Shown in pieces: positions 11,101 to 20,729 of a DNA stretch of 64,000 nucleotides. How positions within the stretch are numbered: position 1 is the first letter of the stretch; every line of letters begins with the position of its first letter. The notes beneath the pieces were generated by a model. The model saw only the letters and a program-made list of their open reading frames with translations. It was not told where the DNA came from and made no database searches. The translations under genes and the position numbers were made by a program. The DNA comes from Steinernema hermaphroditum (lineage: Eukaryota > Nematoda > Chromadorea > Rhabditida > Steinernematidae): assembly GCA_030435675.1 (NCBI GenBank), contig CM059622.1:2108001-2172000 (forward strand), in the 5' to 3' direction.

Positions 11101-12860
11101 TTAGTAGTAGTCTGGGTATCCATCGCCACCAGATCCATAGTCGCCACCACCACCGCCACCAGATCCATAGTCGCCACCACCACCGCCACCAGATCCATAG
11201 TCGCCACCACCACCGCCACCAGATCCATAGTCGCCACCACCACCGCCACCAGATCCATAGTCGCCACCACCACCACCACCGCCGGATCCGTAGTCGCCAC
11301 CACCACCACCACCGCCGGATCCGTAGTCATTGCCATCTCCGCCACCGGATCCATAGTCATTGCCATCTCCGCCACCGGATCCATAGTCATTGCCATCTCC
11401 GCCACCAGGGCCTTCTCCGCCGCCTCCGGGACCTTCTCCGCCGCCTCCGGGACCTTCGCCGCCGCCTCCGGGACCTTCTCCGCCGCCTCCGGGACCTTCT
11501 CCGCCGCCTCCGGGACCTTCTCCGCCGCCTCCGGGACCTTCTCCGCCGCCTCCGGGACCTTCGCCGCCGCCTCCGGGACCTTCTCCGCCGCCTCCGGGAC
11601 CTTCTCCGCCGCCTCCGGGACCTTCTCCGCCGCCTCCGGGACCTTCTCCGCCGCCTCCGGGACCTTCTCCACCGCCTCCGGGACCTTCTCCGCCGCCTCC
11701 GGGACCTTCTCCACCGCCTCCGGGACCTTCTCCACCGCCGCTTCCACCACCGCCGCAGCCCGAACCTCCTCCGCCATCACTACCATCGCCATTTCCACCG
11801 CCACCTCCGGGACCTTCTCCGCTACCGCCTCCAGGGCCTTCTCCGCCGCCATCACCAGGTCCGCCACCGCCTCCAGGGCCTTCTCCGCCGCCATCACCAG
11901 GTCCACCGCCGCCTCCAGGGCCTTCTCCGCCGCCATCACCAGGTCCACCGCCGCCTCCAGGGCCTTCTCCGCCGCCATCACCAGGTCCGCCACCGCCTCC
12001 GCCTCCATCTCCGCCATCACCATCACCATCTCCACCGCCGCCGCCGCCGCCGCCTCCATCTCCGCCATCACCATCTCCGCCATCACCATCTCCGCCACCG
12101 CCTCCAGGGCCTTCTCCGCCGCCATCACCAGGTCCACCGCCGCCTCCAGGGCCTTCTCCGCCGCCATCACCAGGTCCGCCACCGCCTCCGCCTCCGCCGC
12201 CGCCTCCATCTCCGCCATCACCATCTCCGCCACCGCCTCCAGGGCCTTCTCCGCCGCCATCACCAGGTCCGCCACCGCCTCCGCCTCCGCCGCCGCCTCC
12301 ATCTCCGCCATCACCATCTCCGCCACCGCCTCCAGGGCCTTCTCCGCCGCCATCACCAGGTCCGCCACCGCCTCCGCCTCCGCCGCCGCCTCCATCTCCG
12401 CCATCACCATCTCCACCGCCGCCGCCGGCGCCGCCTCCATCTCCGCCATCACCATCTCCGCCACCGCCTCCAGGGCCTTCTCCGCCGCCATCACCAGGTC
12501 CACCGCCGCCTCCAGGGCCTTCTCCGCCGCCACCGCCACCGCCTCCGCCATCACCATCTCCACCGCCGCCATCACCAGGTCCACATTCGCAAACATGATG
12601 GGGAAGGAAGTGACCATGACCAATTTCCCAATGACACTTGCAGTGGCCGTGCCAGTGCCATCCCCATTTCCAGGCGTTCGACACTTTTCCGTTCACTAAC
12701 GCGAACTCTTCTTTCTTCAAGTCCGATGAATCGCTAAGTAGCGTGATCGCTAAACAACCAATTGGGGCAAGTGATGAGTAACCGAGCCGGTATTACCATT
12801 TGCATCGATATACGATAAATAGACGCACCCGAGGAGGGCGAGCGGAAGAATCCGCTTCAT
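11101..12860 (-). CDS. secreted His/Cys-cluster plus Gly-rich repeat protein
   Basis: Two exons, 12797-12860 and 11101-12749, split by a 47-nt intron one base after codon 21, give 570 residues. Exon 1 encodes a signal peptide (MKRILPLALLGCVYLSYIDA). After about 25 hydrophilic residues comes a Trp/His/Cys cluster, WKWGWHWHGHCKCHW, then HGHFLPHHVCECG. The remaining ~480 residues are repeats: first GDGG/GEGPGGG modules, then a long run of GEGPGGG, and last GGGDYGSG and GGDGNDYGSG modules ending YPDYY. The His/Cys cluster could bind metal and the tail could be a structural or surface matrix. The gene is a paralog of that at 16457-17452: same 64-nt first exon, same phase, similar signal peptide. 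The complementary strand reads as a long Pro-rich frame, which is a shadow. Confidence 0.8.
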
Positions 12861-12903
12861 GACGACCCTCTTCGGCTGATTACATCTTGCCTGCCTGCAC
12901 TAA

Positions 12904-12911
12904 CTTTTATA
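12904..12911 (-). promoter_or_regulatory. TATA-like box of the Gly-rich gene
   Basis: On the minus strand TATAAAAG lies about 45 nt before the ATG at 12860, a normal distance for a short-leader gene. Confidence 0.5.
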
Positions 12912-13608
12912 CGTTTTACCTACTCCGATCTGTGACGATAAGAGGACATCGTAGGGACGGTAGTTCACAGTGGCCCCTTGTGATCCGATAGTTTTGCTAC
13001 TGTACTTTTCGACTCGGAGGATGTTGTCACCTTATTTATTTGTACTCTTGTACTTCTCTTCGTTTTATCACTCACGAGACGTTCATCTTTATAAAAACAA
13101 GAACTCCAAGTGCTTATATACTTTCCATTAAAAAAGTAAAATTAACTCTATAGGACACTGCTTGGTCGGAAAAAGAGAAATACCAGTTTTCGAGGGTTAG
13201 AACATCGAGCAATTTCATCGATCTGGTGATCTCGATCTCCACCAAAGAGTCTCGAAAATTTTCGAGGAAAATCGTTGCGTGTCCCACAGAGAGATGAGTG
13301 ACATGATAACTTCACCCACGCGAAGCCATGTCTTCCGCAAGGAAGCCATTTCGAATGTTCATGACTGTGGCAGTATTTTCTCCCCCAATCTGCACAAGAA
13401 GGAGTTGGTGGAACCCCCGCAATCGGTCATTATAACGAAAGTGATGAACCAGTAGAAGATGCTCGAATGCTCGAATGAAGAAAAGAACGAAACGAAATTT
13501 ACCATCCCAATATTTGCGCTATGTCTATTTGCGGCTGCTAAGTCGGCGATCGTGCCTTTCCTCTCTCCAGATATTTGTCGTATTTGTTGTTGAGCGCGAG
13601 CTCGTACT

Positions 13609-13735
13609 AACCAGGGCTGTGTGAGAGTCGAGAGTCAGGACCCAAGAGTCGAGAGTCGAGACTCTCGGGTGGGATTTTTTACCCGAGACGAGAGCCGAGA
13701 GTCGAGACGAGAGTGCCGAGCTTGGATGGTTTTGT
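13609..13735. repeat. GAGTC-rich palindromic repeat
   Basis: Begins CCAGGGCTGTGTGAGAGTCG and continues with many GAGAGTCGAGAGTC units. A hairpin is formed by CTCGGGT (13665 onward) and ACCCGAG, separated by GGGATTTTTT. The CAGGGCTGTG.GAGA end is found again, inverted, at 35920-35950, so this is a dispersed family. Confidence 0.5.
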
Positions 13736-15014
13736 CATTCATACTGTGTGATTTTCGCTATAAAACCTGAGGACCACACGCGTGCAGCCCGAACGAGTAC
13801 CCTTCCACTCCTTTGGGATCGAGTCAAAGTTGATTGTCATCATCTCGAACTTCCATTGCCGTTCATCATTACTGGAAGTGGCTCTACTTTTGCATCTACA
13901 AACTAAAGAAAACGTTTTTTGGGAGAAATAGTGCAATCATTTTTCTGTTCCAACGGTTCCTCTTTGTCGTGAATAGTATTCCCTTCTTTGTTTCTTGCCA
14001 GATTCCAGTGTTGGGCACAAATCAGCTGAAAACAAAAGGACGAGTTCGGGAGACGTACTGATAGGATGCCTCTGTGATGCCTCTACTCTTTATTCTGGCT
14101 CTCCACCACGCGTTGTACCAGCTGATAAGAAGAAGTACGTGTTATTTGTACTTTGTTGTGTATATATAGAAGTTTTAAGGAGATATACGACTGGATAAAG
14201 TTAGGTGAAGGTTCAGAGAAACTGTCAACTTTGTCATCAAAGAAAAGACGCCTCTCAGGCTTCGGCAACACGACAGAAACCACGGCTATGACGACTATGT
14301 CAGCATGAATCCGATTCCCTTTGCTCAGCATTACAGATTTGGCGATTTTGACCGCATGCCGATTTCCAGAGGATATACCACTTACGGAGATTGAGGTTGA
14401 GACTGTATTCTTGAGACTGTAGTCAATATTCCAGCGTCACCTTATGGACGAGCATCCTCGCGTAAACACCGAAAGAACGTGAATGGGGGGGGATGCCTTA
14501 TACTATCTTTCTGTCATGTACTATTAACGAAAATAACAGAATCTCAAAGTACACACTCTCCAAGGTTAAGTACGAGTGAGACGTGTACTGAACAGAGTTG
14601 TCTGGCTACCCGATCCGAAAATCCGAAGGATAAAACCGATGTTGGACCCAGTGAACATCGAAAATCAGAGAAAACCCGATCTCTGGTACTGACATAATCT
14701 TTTATTTATAAGTCTTTATAAGTGCATGTTCAACGAAATCTTTAGGACGATCTCTATTTAATTATATTCTCACGATCAAGAGCAGAGTTGGGCGGGTATC
14801 CAAACTTGAACCGCCCAAAGTCTACCTTGCCCAACTCACAAGGGAGGTACTCGAAGTGATAAACGCCGATTTGGCTGAAATCTTGTACACTGGTAGAACT
14901 GTGGACGAGAAGTGACATATGCGGCGTCCGAAGTATTTCATGAGAGGGTCTCAAAATAGGTTAAAAGCTGGGGATTAGGTGATATATTTCTGTTGAAGCC
15001 ACGCTGAAGGTTAC

Positions 15015-15090
15015 CACCGCGTGGTGCAGCGGTTAATGTGCCAGACTACCACGCCTCTTTTCCGTCGGGTTCCATCCCCGTCGACGGCAG
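15015..15090 (+). repeat. tRNA-like element or tRNA pseudogene
   Basis: Perfect A box TGGTGCAGCGG (15022-15032) and near-perfect B box GGTTCCATCCC (15068-15078), spaced 46 nt as in a real tRNA. The B-box purine is a C and the acceptor arms do not pair, so a functional tRNA is unlikely. Confidence 0.4.
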
Positions 15091-16456
15091 AACGTTTTTC
15101 TTAGGCTTACCTTCTTCGCCAGTGTATTTCATCCCATTTAATCACATGAATCGATGGTAAAAGACCTGTGTAATCGAGCAAAATGACTGTGATTTGGTGT
15201 GAAGAAGACACAAAAGGGAGTCTACTCAGCCTAGACGCTGGAGGAGGACTACTACCCACCAAAACTTCGTGGGGAAACAGCGAAGTAATATGCTATTCAT
15301 CTGGTGTAATACTTCGTGGTGAATAGGAAATAGACCCCGTAGGCAGCCCTAAATAGTGTCTTTAAAATGCGCAGTACGACGATCCTTTTAAAGTCAAAAG
15401 GTTTGGAAATGACTGATATATCAGATATCTGAAATATATATAAGATCAATCAAACTGAGGAACCCATCATGTGACAAGAAGCAAGAGTGCACCCGTCAAA
15501 AGTGTAGAAGCACTTCCAAATTTGGTTTTCAACACCCCATGACGACGAAAAAGCAAAGAAGAAGAACACGATAAGCGTCGAACTGATCGCGATCTATGTA
15601 TGGTTCCAGGGAGATATCCCCTTCTCGCTTCTTGTACTTATGTATTATACTGAAAGTAAGGAAACAGAGCTCCTTCACGGTAGCTGTATACCTGTTATGC
15701 AACCGATATAGGGCATACTGTACCAAGCGGACAACATATAAAGTAATGAAAATATTTCCTATTTCCCGGTTAAGCAGAGAAATGTCTTGGTGTACTGGAT
15801 GTACATCTCTATTATGTTTTGATGCGAGAAATCATATGATCGATGGAGGTGAAGGACTGCAATCTGATAAACAGCGAATAGATAAGAACTTGACGGTGAA
15901 ACAATTATTCTTGATCTCTGCAATGAACAAAGAACTAAATGGCGCAATTCGAATTGGGGCTCAAGCATCGATAGAAATATTCCTCATTGAGAGCTGATCG
16001 TTCTTTCATACGCAAGGCGAGAACGACCGGTCCAAAATATGCCTCTAGGGAAGCGGTCGGTTCTAGGGAAGCAGACTGGGATACAAACAGGGACACGGGC
16101 CGGCGTCGAACCGACTCCGACCGGTCTACAAATCAGACGCCTTCGCAATGAGCCACATAGACAGTTCAGTTGGCACGCTTCATTGGCACTATGCGTCTAG
16201 GTATGCTAGACCTTGCGTTTTTTAAGTCTTTGAATCATGTGACAGCCCACAATGAATCCAGGCTCTCCGTCAAATAAAATCTAGAATGTTTACACTACCG
16301 TCCAGTCTTTTCTTTGTACTTCCATGGGCACTTTAATCCAATGTCCTTTCCTTGATATCATTTCGCTGTTGTGATCCCTTATCGCCAGAATCGGCGGAGA
16401 CAGATACCTTAAAAGCGATAGAGAAGAGGAAGAAAGCATCAGTCGGGCAAAGCGAC

Positions 16457-17452
16457 ATGAATCGGACTCTACTCCTCGCCCTGTTTGGGTGCGTTCTTCT
16501 GGCGTACATCGACGCCAGAGGTAAGCTGGATTCATGAGTATTATCTGATGAACTAAAGTGTTTAGCGATCGAAAACTCTGGTGCAGAAATGATTGGCGAC
16601 GCTGCTGGGCAAGAATCAAGTGCTTGGCATTGGGGCCATCATCGCCGTGGGGGTCGTCGAGGGAACCACTGCCACTGCCATTGCCACTGTGGAGGCGATG
16701 GAGACGACGACGACGACGACGACGACGACGATGATGATCTGGTAGTTGAAGGCCAAATCGAGGAGGAGTCGGAAGCGTGGAGACGTGGACGTCGTGGACA
16801 CCACTCCCACTGTCATTGCCACTGTCCTCCTTGCGGAGGAGGACGCACAACGGCTGCCCCGCCAACTGAAGCCCCCACTGATGCCCCTGCTACTGACGCC
16901 CCTGGGGATGGTGGAGAAGGAGAAGGACCTACTGACGCTCCTGGAGATGACGGTGATGGAGGTGAAGGAGAAGGACCTACTGACGCTCCTGGAGATGGAG
17001 GAGAAGGACCTACTGACGCCCCTGGAGATGGAGGAGAAGGACCTACTGACGCCCCTGGAGATGGAGGAGAAGGACCTACTGACGCCCCTGGAGATGGAGG
17101 AGAAGGACCTACTGACGCCCCTGGAGATGACGGTGATGGAGGTGAAGGAGAAGGACCTACTGACGCCCCTGGAGATGGAGGAGAAGGACCTACTGACGCC
17201 CCTGGAGATGGAGGAGAAGGACCTACTGACGCCCCTGGAGATGGAGGAGAAGGACCTACTGACGCCCCTGGAGACGGCAATGAAGGTGGTGATGGCAGCG
17301 GTGGAGATGAATCTACAGATGGTCCTGGTGAAGGAGGCGAGAATACTGACGCTCCAGGCGAAGGAGGAGACGGCAATGATGGTGGTGAAGGCGGCGGCGA
17401 ATCTTCTACTGACGCGCCTTCCACTCAAGCCCCCTCTTGCGGTGTCCACTAA
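16457..17452 (+). CDS. secreted His/Cys-cluster plus TDAP-repeat protein
   Basis: Exons 16457-16520 and 16566-17452, intron 45 nt, 316 residues. Exon 1 encodes a signal peptide (MNRTLLLALFGCVLLAYIDA). Exon 2 starts AIENSG and gives WHWGHH, then an alternating HCHCHCHC block, a run of 11 Asp, a second basic segment ending HSHCHCHCPPCGGG, and then about 15 units of the form GEGPTDAPGDG. It ends with STDAPSTQAPSCGVH. The alternating His-Cys blocks are strong candidates for metal binding and the acidic repeats could bind cations or carry O-glycans on Thr. The 64-nt first exon, the intron phase and the signal peptide match the gene at 11101-12860, so the two are paralogs whose repeat tails have diverged completely. 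A polyadenylation signal follows at 17502. Confidence 0.82.
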
Positions 17453-17501
17453 AGCCTAGTTGGTCCTCATTGTAAAATTTGTACACAGACTAATTCACTC
17501 G

Positions 17502-17507
17502 AATAAA
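17502..17507 (+). terminator. AATAAA polyadenylation signal
   Basis: AATAAA 50 nt after the stop codon of the TDAP-repeat protein gene. Confidence 0.55.
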
Positions 17508-17787
17508 AATTAATCCATAAAGCTCTGTATATCTACTTATCCTTAATGTCGTACATGCCACACCATAACATGCTCTGTTATGAGCACCAGTAGAAGGATG
17601 AGAATCACCTTTGTGTTGACTCTAAATCGGGACTCTTAATAGGAAATTTCAAAAAAGTGCTCTTGGAGTCGACACATTTAAAGTATCTCATATTTCAAGC
17701 AGCCCCATGATTAAAAGCCTCCGAAAAAAGTTGGGATGTAGGGATGCTACAATGCCTTCAAAGACATTTTATTGGATAACGTTCGGT

Positions 17788-18641
17788 TCACCACGGCGCA
17801 AAGATTTTGCCAAGGATCGAGTTTTCGCTAAAAAGCTGATCGCCGATCGACTTCAGAATCTTCTGAGTTTGCTCGACTGGATTGGTGGGTGTTCCACAGC
17901 TGCTCTGCTGAACCAATACGCCTTGCTTTGGACTGACCATGGCCTGAAATCATATCTCTTCTACCGTATGCTACTCTCTGATACCATAACGTTTCGAAGC
18001 GTCTCAGCAGTGACGGGGCCTAACTTCTTCATGTAGTCCTCGAAGATGCCACCGTAGTGTCCGAGGCTCAGGTTCAGAGGTCTGTTTGGAATCTGAGCCT
18101 GATAGGTTGGTGCACTGACAGTCAGCTGGCTCTGAGGGACAGTTTGTCTCCCGAGGATAGAGTCCCTTCCGAGCAGAGGGTTACCGTACTCCTTCAGGTA
18201 GTCCTTGATTGCGTTGATTCCAAATCGATCCAGCTCCGCTTGGTTCTGCGGGGATAGCTGGACCAGCTCCGATCGGATCTCCTCCGTTTTCTTCAGAAGT
18301 CCAATGGACGGGTCGCTGACCACTTCCTAAAAGCTCATATCCACCGGATGGAATCTACCATCTAAACTTACGATGATCTTCTGAAGAGCGGATCTACTAA
18401 TGGGATCCATCTTCTCCATGTTCTTCACAACGATGCCGCCAAATCTCTCATAGATTCCGATCACCTTCCTGTAGAAATTGCCCAGATTCCAGAGGTCCTT
18501 GAACGACTGCTGCCTCATCCAGTCGGCAACGGCGGCCGTCACCTCACTCCAAGGCACATCGCCTTCTAGGTCATCTCCGGATGCTCCTGTTGTGCCCGAA
18601 GTCAAGACTCCCGAAACGAAAAGAACGACGAAAAGATACAT
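17788..18641 (-). CDS. SXP/RAL-2-type secreted protein with duplicated domain
   Basis: Three exons (minus order): 18372-18641, 17985-18326, 17788-17943; 255 residues. Signal peptide (MYLFVVLFVSGVLTSGTTGA), then the helical SXP/RAL-2 (DUF148) domain: WSEVTAAVADWMRQQ, FYRKVIGIYERFGGIV, LQKII/EVVSDPSIGLLKKTEEIRSEL and a conserved end YGNPLLGRDSILG. The rest of exon 2 and exon 3 look like a second, worn copy of the same domain (HYGGIFEDYMKKLGPV...LRNVM, then ILKSIGDQLFSENSILG). SXP/RAL-2 proteins are secreted nematode proteins of unknown function, some binding divalent cations. Exon 1 is 270 nt, as in the divergently transcribed paralog at 19095. The donor GTATCAG of intron 2 is weak but the frame and homology support it. 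Confidence 0.78.
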
Positions 18642-18995
18642 TTTGATATCCCACAGTCCTTATCCTAAGCCTTTTATATAGTCGTCTGGATTTCGAAGGA
18701 TATATTTCATCACCTGTTGTTTTTTGTTATTTGTTGCGTGTTTCCGGCGATGTTTTGGGTGAATATACGGTCGAGACGACACCTAATCAAACGGCGTCCC
18801 ACTCACATATCTGTTTTGACGTCTCATTCGATTCTTCTACATCGAATAACAGCCGGAAAATCAACAAATGTGACGTGGAACCCTTTGGTTTGGTGGCATT
18901 TAAAGGGTCCTGGTCCTTTTTGGGGATGACTCAAATAGAGAGGCGTTGAGTAGTGGCGTTCCCCTATCTATGATTTCCCATATACATCCATCATG
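18642..18995. other. divergent promoter region between two SXP-type genes
   Basis: Holds the TATA-like box of the minus-strand gene and the upstream region of the tRNA-Asp; no coding sequence seen. Confidence 0.5.
18671..18680 (-). promoter_or_regulatory. TATA-like box
   Basis: Minus-strand TATATAAAAG about 30 nt before the ATG at 18641 of the SXP-type gene. Confidence 0.5.
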
Positions 18996-19067
18996 TCCTC
19001 GGTAGTATAGTGGTGAGTATCCGCGCCTGTCACGTGCGAGACCCGGGTTCGATTCCCGGCCGGGGAG
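18996..19067 (+). tRNA. tRNA-Asp (GTC)
   Basis: 72 nt. Acceptor TCCTCGG pairs with CCGGGGA (one G-T pair), discriminator G. The anticodon loop CTGTCAC in the arm GCGCCTGTCACGTGC gives anticodon GTC. The T arm CCGGG/CCCGG and both internal promoter boxes are intact. It ends 27 nt before the ATG of the SXP-type gene at 19095 on the same strand, upstream of a splice acceptor (CTGCAG), so it may lie in that gene's outron or 5' intron. Identical copies are at 24819-24890 and 36756-36827. Confidence 0.97.
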
Positions 19068-19094
19068 TAACCTTTTTGTTTTTTACTGCAGGAA

Positions 19095-19599
19095 ATGCTT
19101 CTCATCGTATTTGTTCTTATCGCCTTGGCTTCGGCCAATCCAACTCCTCTGTCACCCGAAGATATCCTCGACATGGACATCTCGTGGCACCAGCTCTTCG
19201 ACGCCGCCAACGCGTGGGTGAAGGAGCAGAAACCGGAGGATGAGAAGAATATTGGCGCTTTTTACGACAAAATCGCCAAGATATACGAGCGATTCGGTGG
19301 GGTGCTCCAAGAGAACATGGAGAAGTTGACTCCGAAAACGTCCGATGCTCTGAAGAAGATTATTGTGGGTAGTTGAGGTCAAGGAGCTGTGTCAAGATCG
19401 GGAGTTTCAGGCGGTGGTGAACGATCCCGACAATGGAATCCGACAGAAGATCGACGACGTTCGGTCGGAACTGCAGGGGCTCGGGAGAAAGGAGCACGGC
19501 GAACTGGTGCAGTACGTGGTCCTGGCCATCGGAGAATACGGAAAGAAGTACGGTAATCCGATCCTGGGAGAAGACTCGATCCTTGGAAAACAGACCTAA
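19095..19599 (+). CDS. SXP/RAL-2-type secreted protein
   Basis: Two exons, 19095-19364 and 19411-19599, split in phase 0 by a 46-nt intron that ends GAGTTTCAG; 152 residues. Signal peptide MLLIVFVLIALASA, then a single SXP/RAL-2 domain: FYDKIAKIYERFGGVL, LKKII/AVVNDPDNGIRQKIDD, ending KYGNPILGEDSILGKQT. The intron position and the 270-nt first exon match the neighbour at 17788-18641. A CTGCAG acceptor lies 4 nt before the ATG, fitting trans-splicing or a 5' UTR intron. Everything from 19237 to 20453 is copied in inverse orientation at 25404-26578, where this gene is truncated. AATAAA follows at 19626. Confidence 0.8.
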
Positions 19600-19625
19600 A
19601 GCGACTCTTGACTGGAATTGCATCG

Positions 19626-19631
19626 AATAAA
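19626..19631 (+). terminator. AATAAA polyadenylation signal
   Basis: 27 nt after the stop codon of the SXP-type gene at 19095-19599. Confidence 0.55.
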
Positions 19632-19687
19632 ACATTCTTTGCTTCATGCGATGCCTGCTTGTGACACTTTTTGCATCGCTCTGGCGA

Positions 19688-19695
19688 CATAAAAG
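19688..19695 (+). promoter_or_regulatory. TATA-like box
   Basis: CATAAAAG about 31 nt before the ATG at 19726 of the coiled-coil gene; conserved in the inverted copy. Confidence 0.45.
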
Positions 19696-19725
19696 CTCCC
19701 AATTCTCCCTATCTTCATCACGACC

Positions 19726-20359
19726 ATGTACACCCAGGAAACCCGCTACGACCTCCTCTCGCCTTCGCGTGTGGTACAGTTCGGCGCCATCGTCAAGATC
19801 ATCCGCGGTCTCCCGGAGGTGCTTCTCGACGGAAACTTCTTCGTTGCCGACCTCCTCAGCAAGGGCGTCGACACGCTCGAGGGAAGCCCGCACACAGCGC
19901 GGCTCTTTGAGGCGCTCGTCGACTTCTCGAAGACAGCCATTGGCGTCGCTCCCGAGGTCTTCGCCGCTTACTTGAACGCCCTCGGAGAGGCCTACGTCGC
20001 CGGACAGAAGGGAGCGGCGGACAATGGGCCAGAAGATGAGATGCTCTACAGCCAGCTGGCGAAGAAGTACGCCTACGTGGAGCTGGAAGAAAGCCTCGAG
20101 AAGGTCGAGGCGCTCGCAGAGGAGAAGGAGTTCCTCCGGAAGGAGGCGAAGACGCTGCGGGAGAAGGTCGCCTTCTACGAGGGCCATTTCGAGGGACTCG
20201 GCCGGGCTTTCACCGAACAAGACGAAGAGCGTCAGACGCTGAAAAAAAAAGCTGGAGGCGGTCAATGAGGAGCGCCAGGTTCTGAAGAAGAAGCTGGAAG
20301 CGGTCGAAGAGGAGAAGGAGCTCATCAACTCACTTCTTGCCATGGACGAAGCTGACTGA
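19726..20359 (+). pseudogene. coiled-coil protein gene with a one-base frameshift
   Basis: Intronless. Reads as 180 residues to 20268, but a run of nine A near 20241-20250 is one longer than the frame needs. Beyond it the second frame carries the remaining coiled coil and the same end as the intact copy (SLLAMDEAD, stop 20357-20359). The intact copy is at 25498-26088. Relative to that copy this one has one extra 14-residue heptad-type repeat. It is either a recent pseudogene, an assembly error in the homopolymer or a site of slippage. No known domain; the N-terminal 110 residues are helical and the C-terminal 70 form a Glu/Lys coiled coil. Confidence 0.65.
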
Positions 20360-20729
20360 GGACGACTGAATTATCCATTTTGATCACAGATAAGACGTTA
20401 TGTTCGATGACATGCTAATGAATATTGTTTATTGTGTATTTCGGAGTTATCGGAACTGAATGGGGCTCAGACGCGGATAACTCAAAGCCCCATAGGTAAA
20501 TCGGGATCAAACAAAGGGGGTGAACGGGTTGATGACTATGTGCGCTGGATGGCGACGCTTGTGACCTTTGCGCGATGGCCAACTATGGAAAAATCGATTG
20601 CACCTTCGATCGGGATCTCTCTTTCTTCTTTACTCGTGCTGAACCGATAGGTCAGTCGCGCCATTATTATTCGTAACCTGACGTTCGGAAACACGGTTAA
20701 AGGCCAGCTTTCGAATTAGATTTGACGCA
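20360..20729. other. short intergenic, promoter side of the PPP1R16-type gene
   Basis: Includes the end of inverted-duplication arm 1 (to 20453). No coding signal or strong regulatory motif seen. Confidence 0.45.

Larger units (their letters stand above)
12861..16456. other. 3.6-kb intergenic region
   Basis: No supported gene. It contains a GAGAGTCGAGAGTC-type repeat (13609-13735), a tRNA-like element (about 15015-15090) and the promoter region of the gene at 16457 (a TTAAAAG stretch near 16407). The other open frames are short and featureless. Confidence 0.5.
19237..20453 (+). repeat. inverted duplication, arm 1
   Basis: 1217 bp matching 25404-26578 in reverse complement at well over 90% by eye. 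The outer breakpoints are AGGATGAG (19237 / 26578) and GGAGTTATCGG (20453 / 25404). The length difference of 42 bp equals one extra 14-residue coiled-coil repeat in this arm. Confidence 0.9.

Noticed and set aside
11107..12580. Possible CRISPR-like or minisatellite array
   Set aside because: The periodicity is coding (multiples of three, Gly-rich), units are degenerate and there are no unique spacers.
11390..12598. Long plus-strand proline-rich frame (PSPPPPG repeats, 402 codons), looking like an extensin or collagen-like gene
   Set aside because: It is the exact complement of the Gly-rich secreted protein gene. It has no signal peptide, splice context or independent conservation, and repeats of GGN codons automatically give Pro/Ser frames on the other strand.
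16616..17449. Minus-strand Arg/Ser- and Pro-rich frames opposite the TDAP-repeat gene
   Set aside because: Shadows of the repeat; the plus-strand gene has a signal peptide, intron, paralog and polyadenylation signal.
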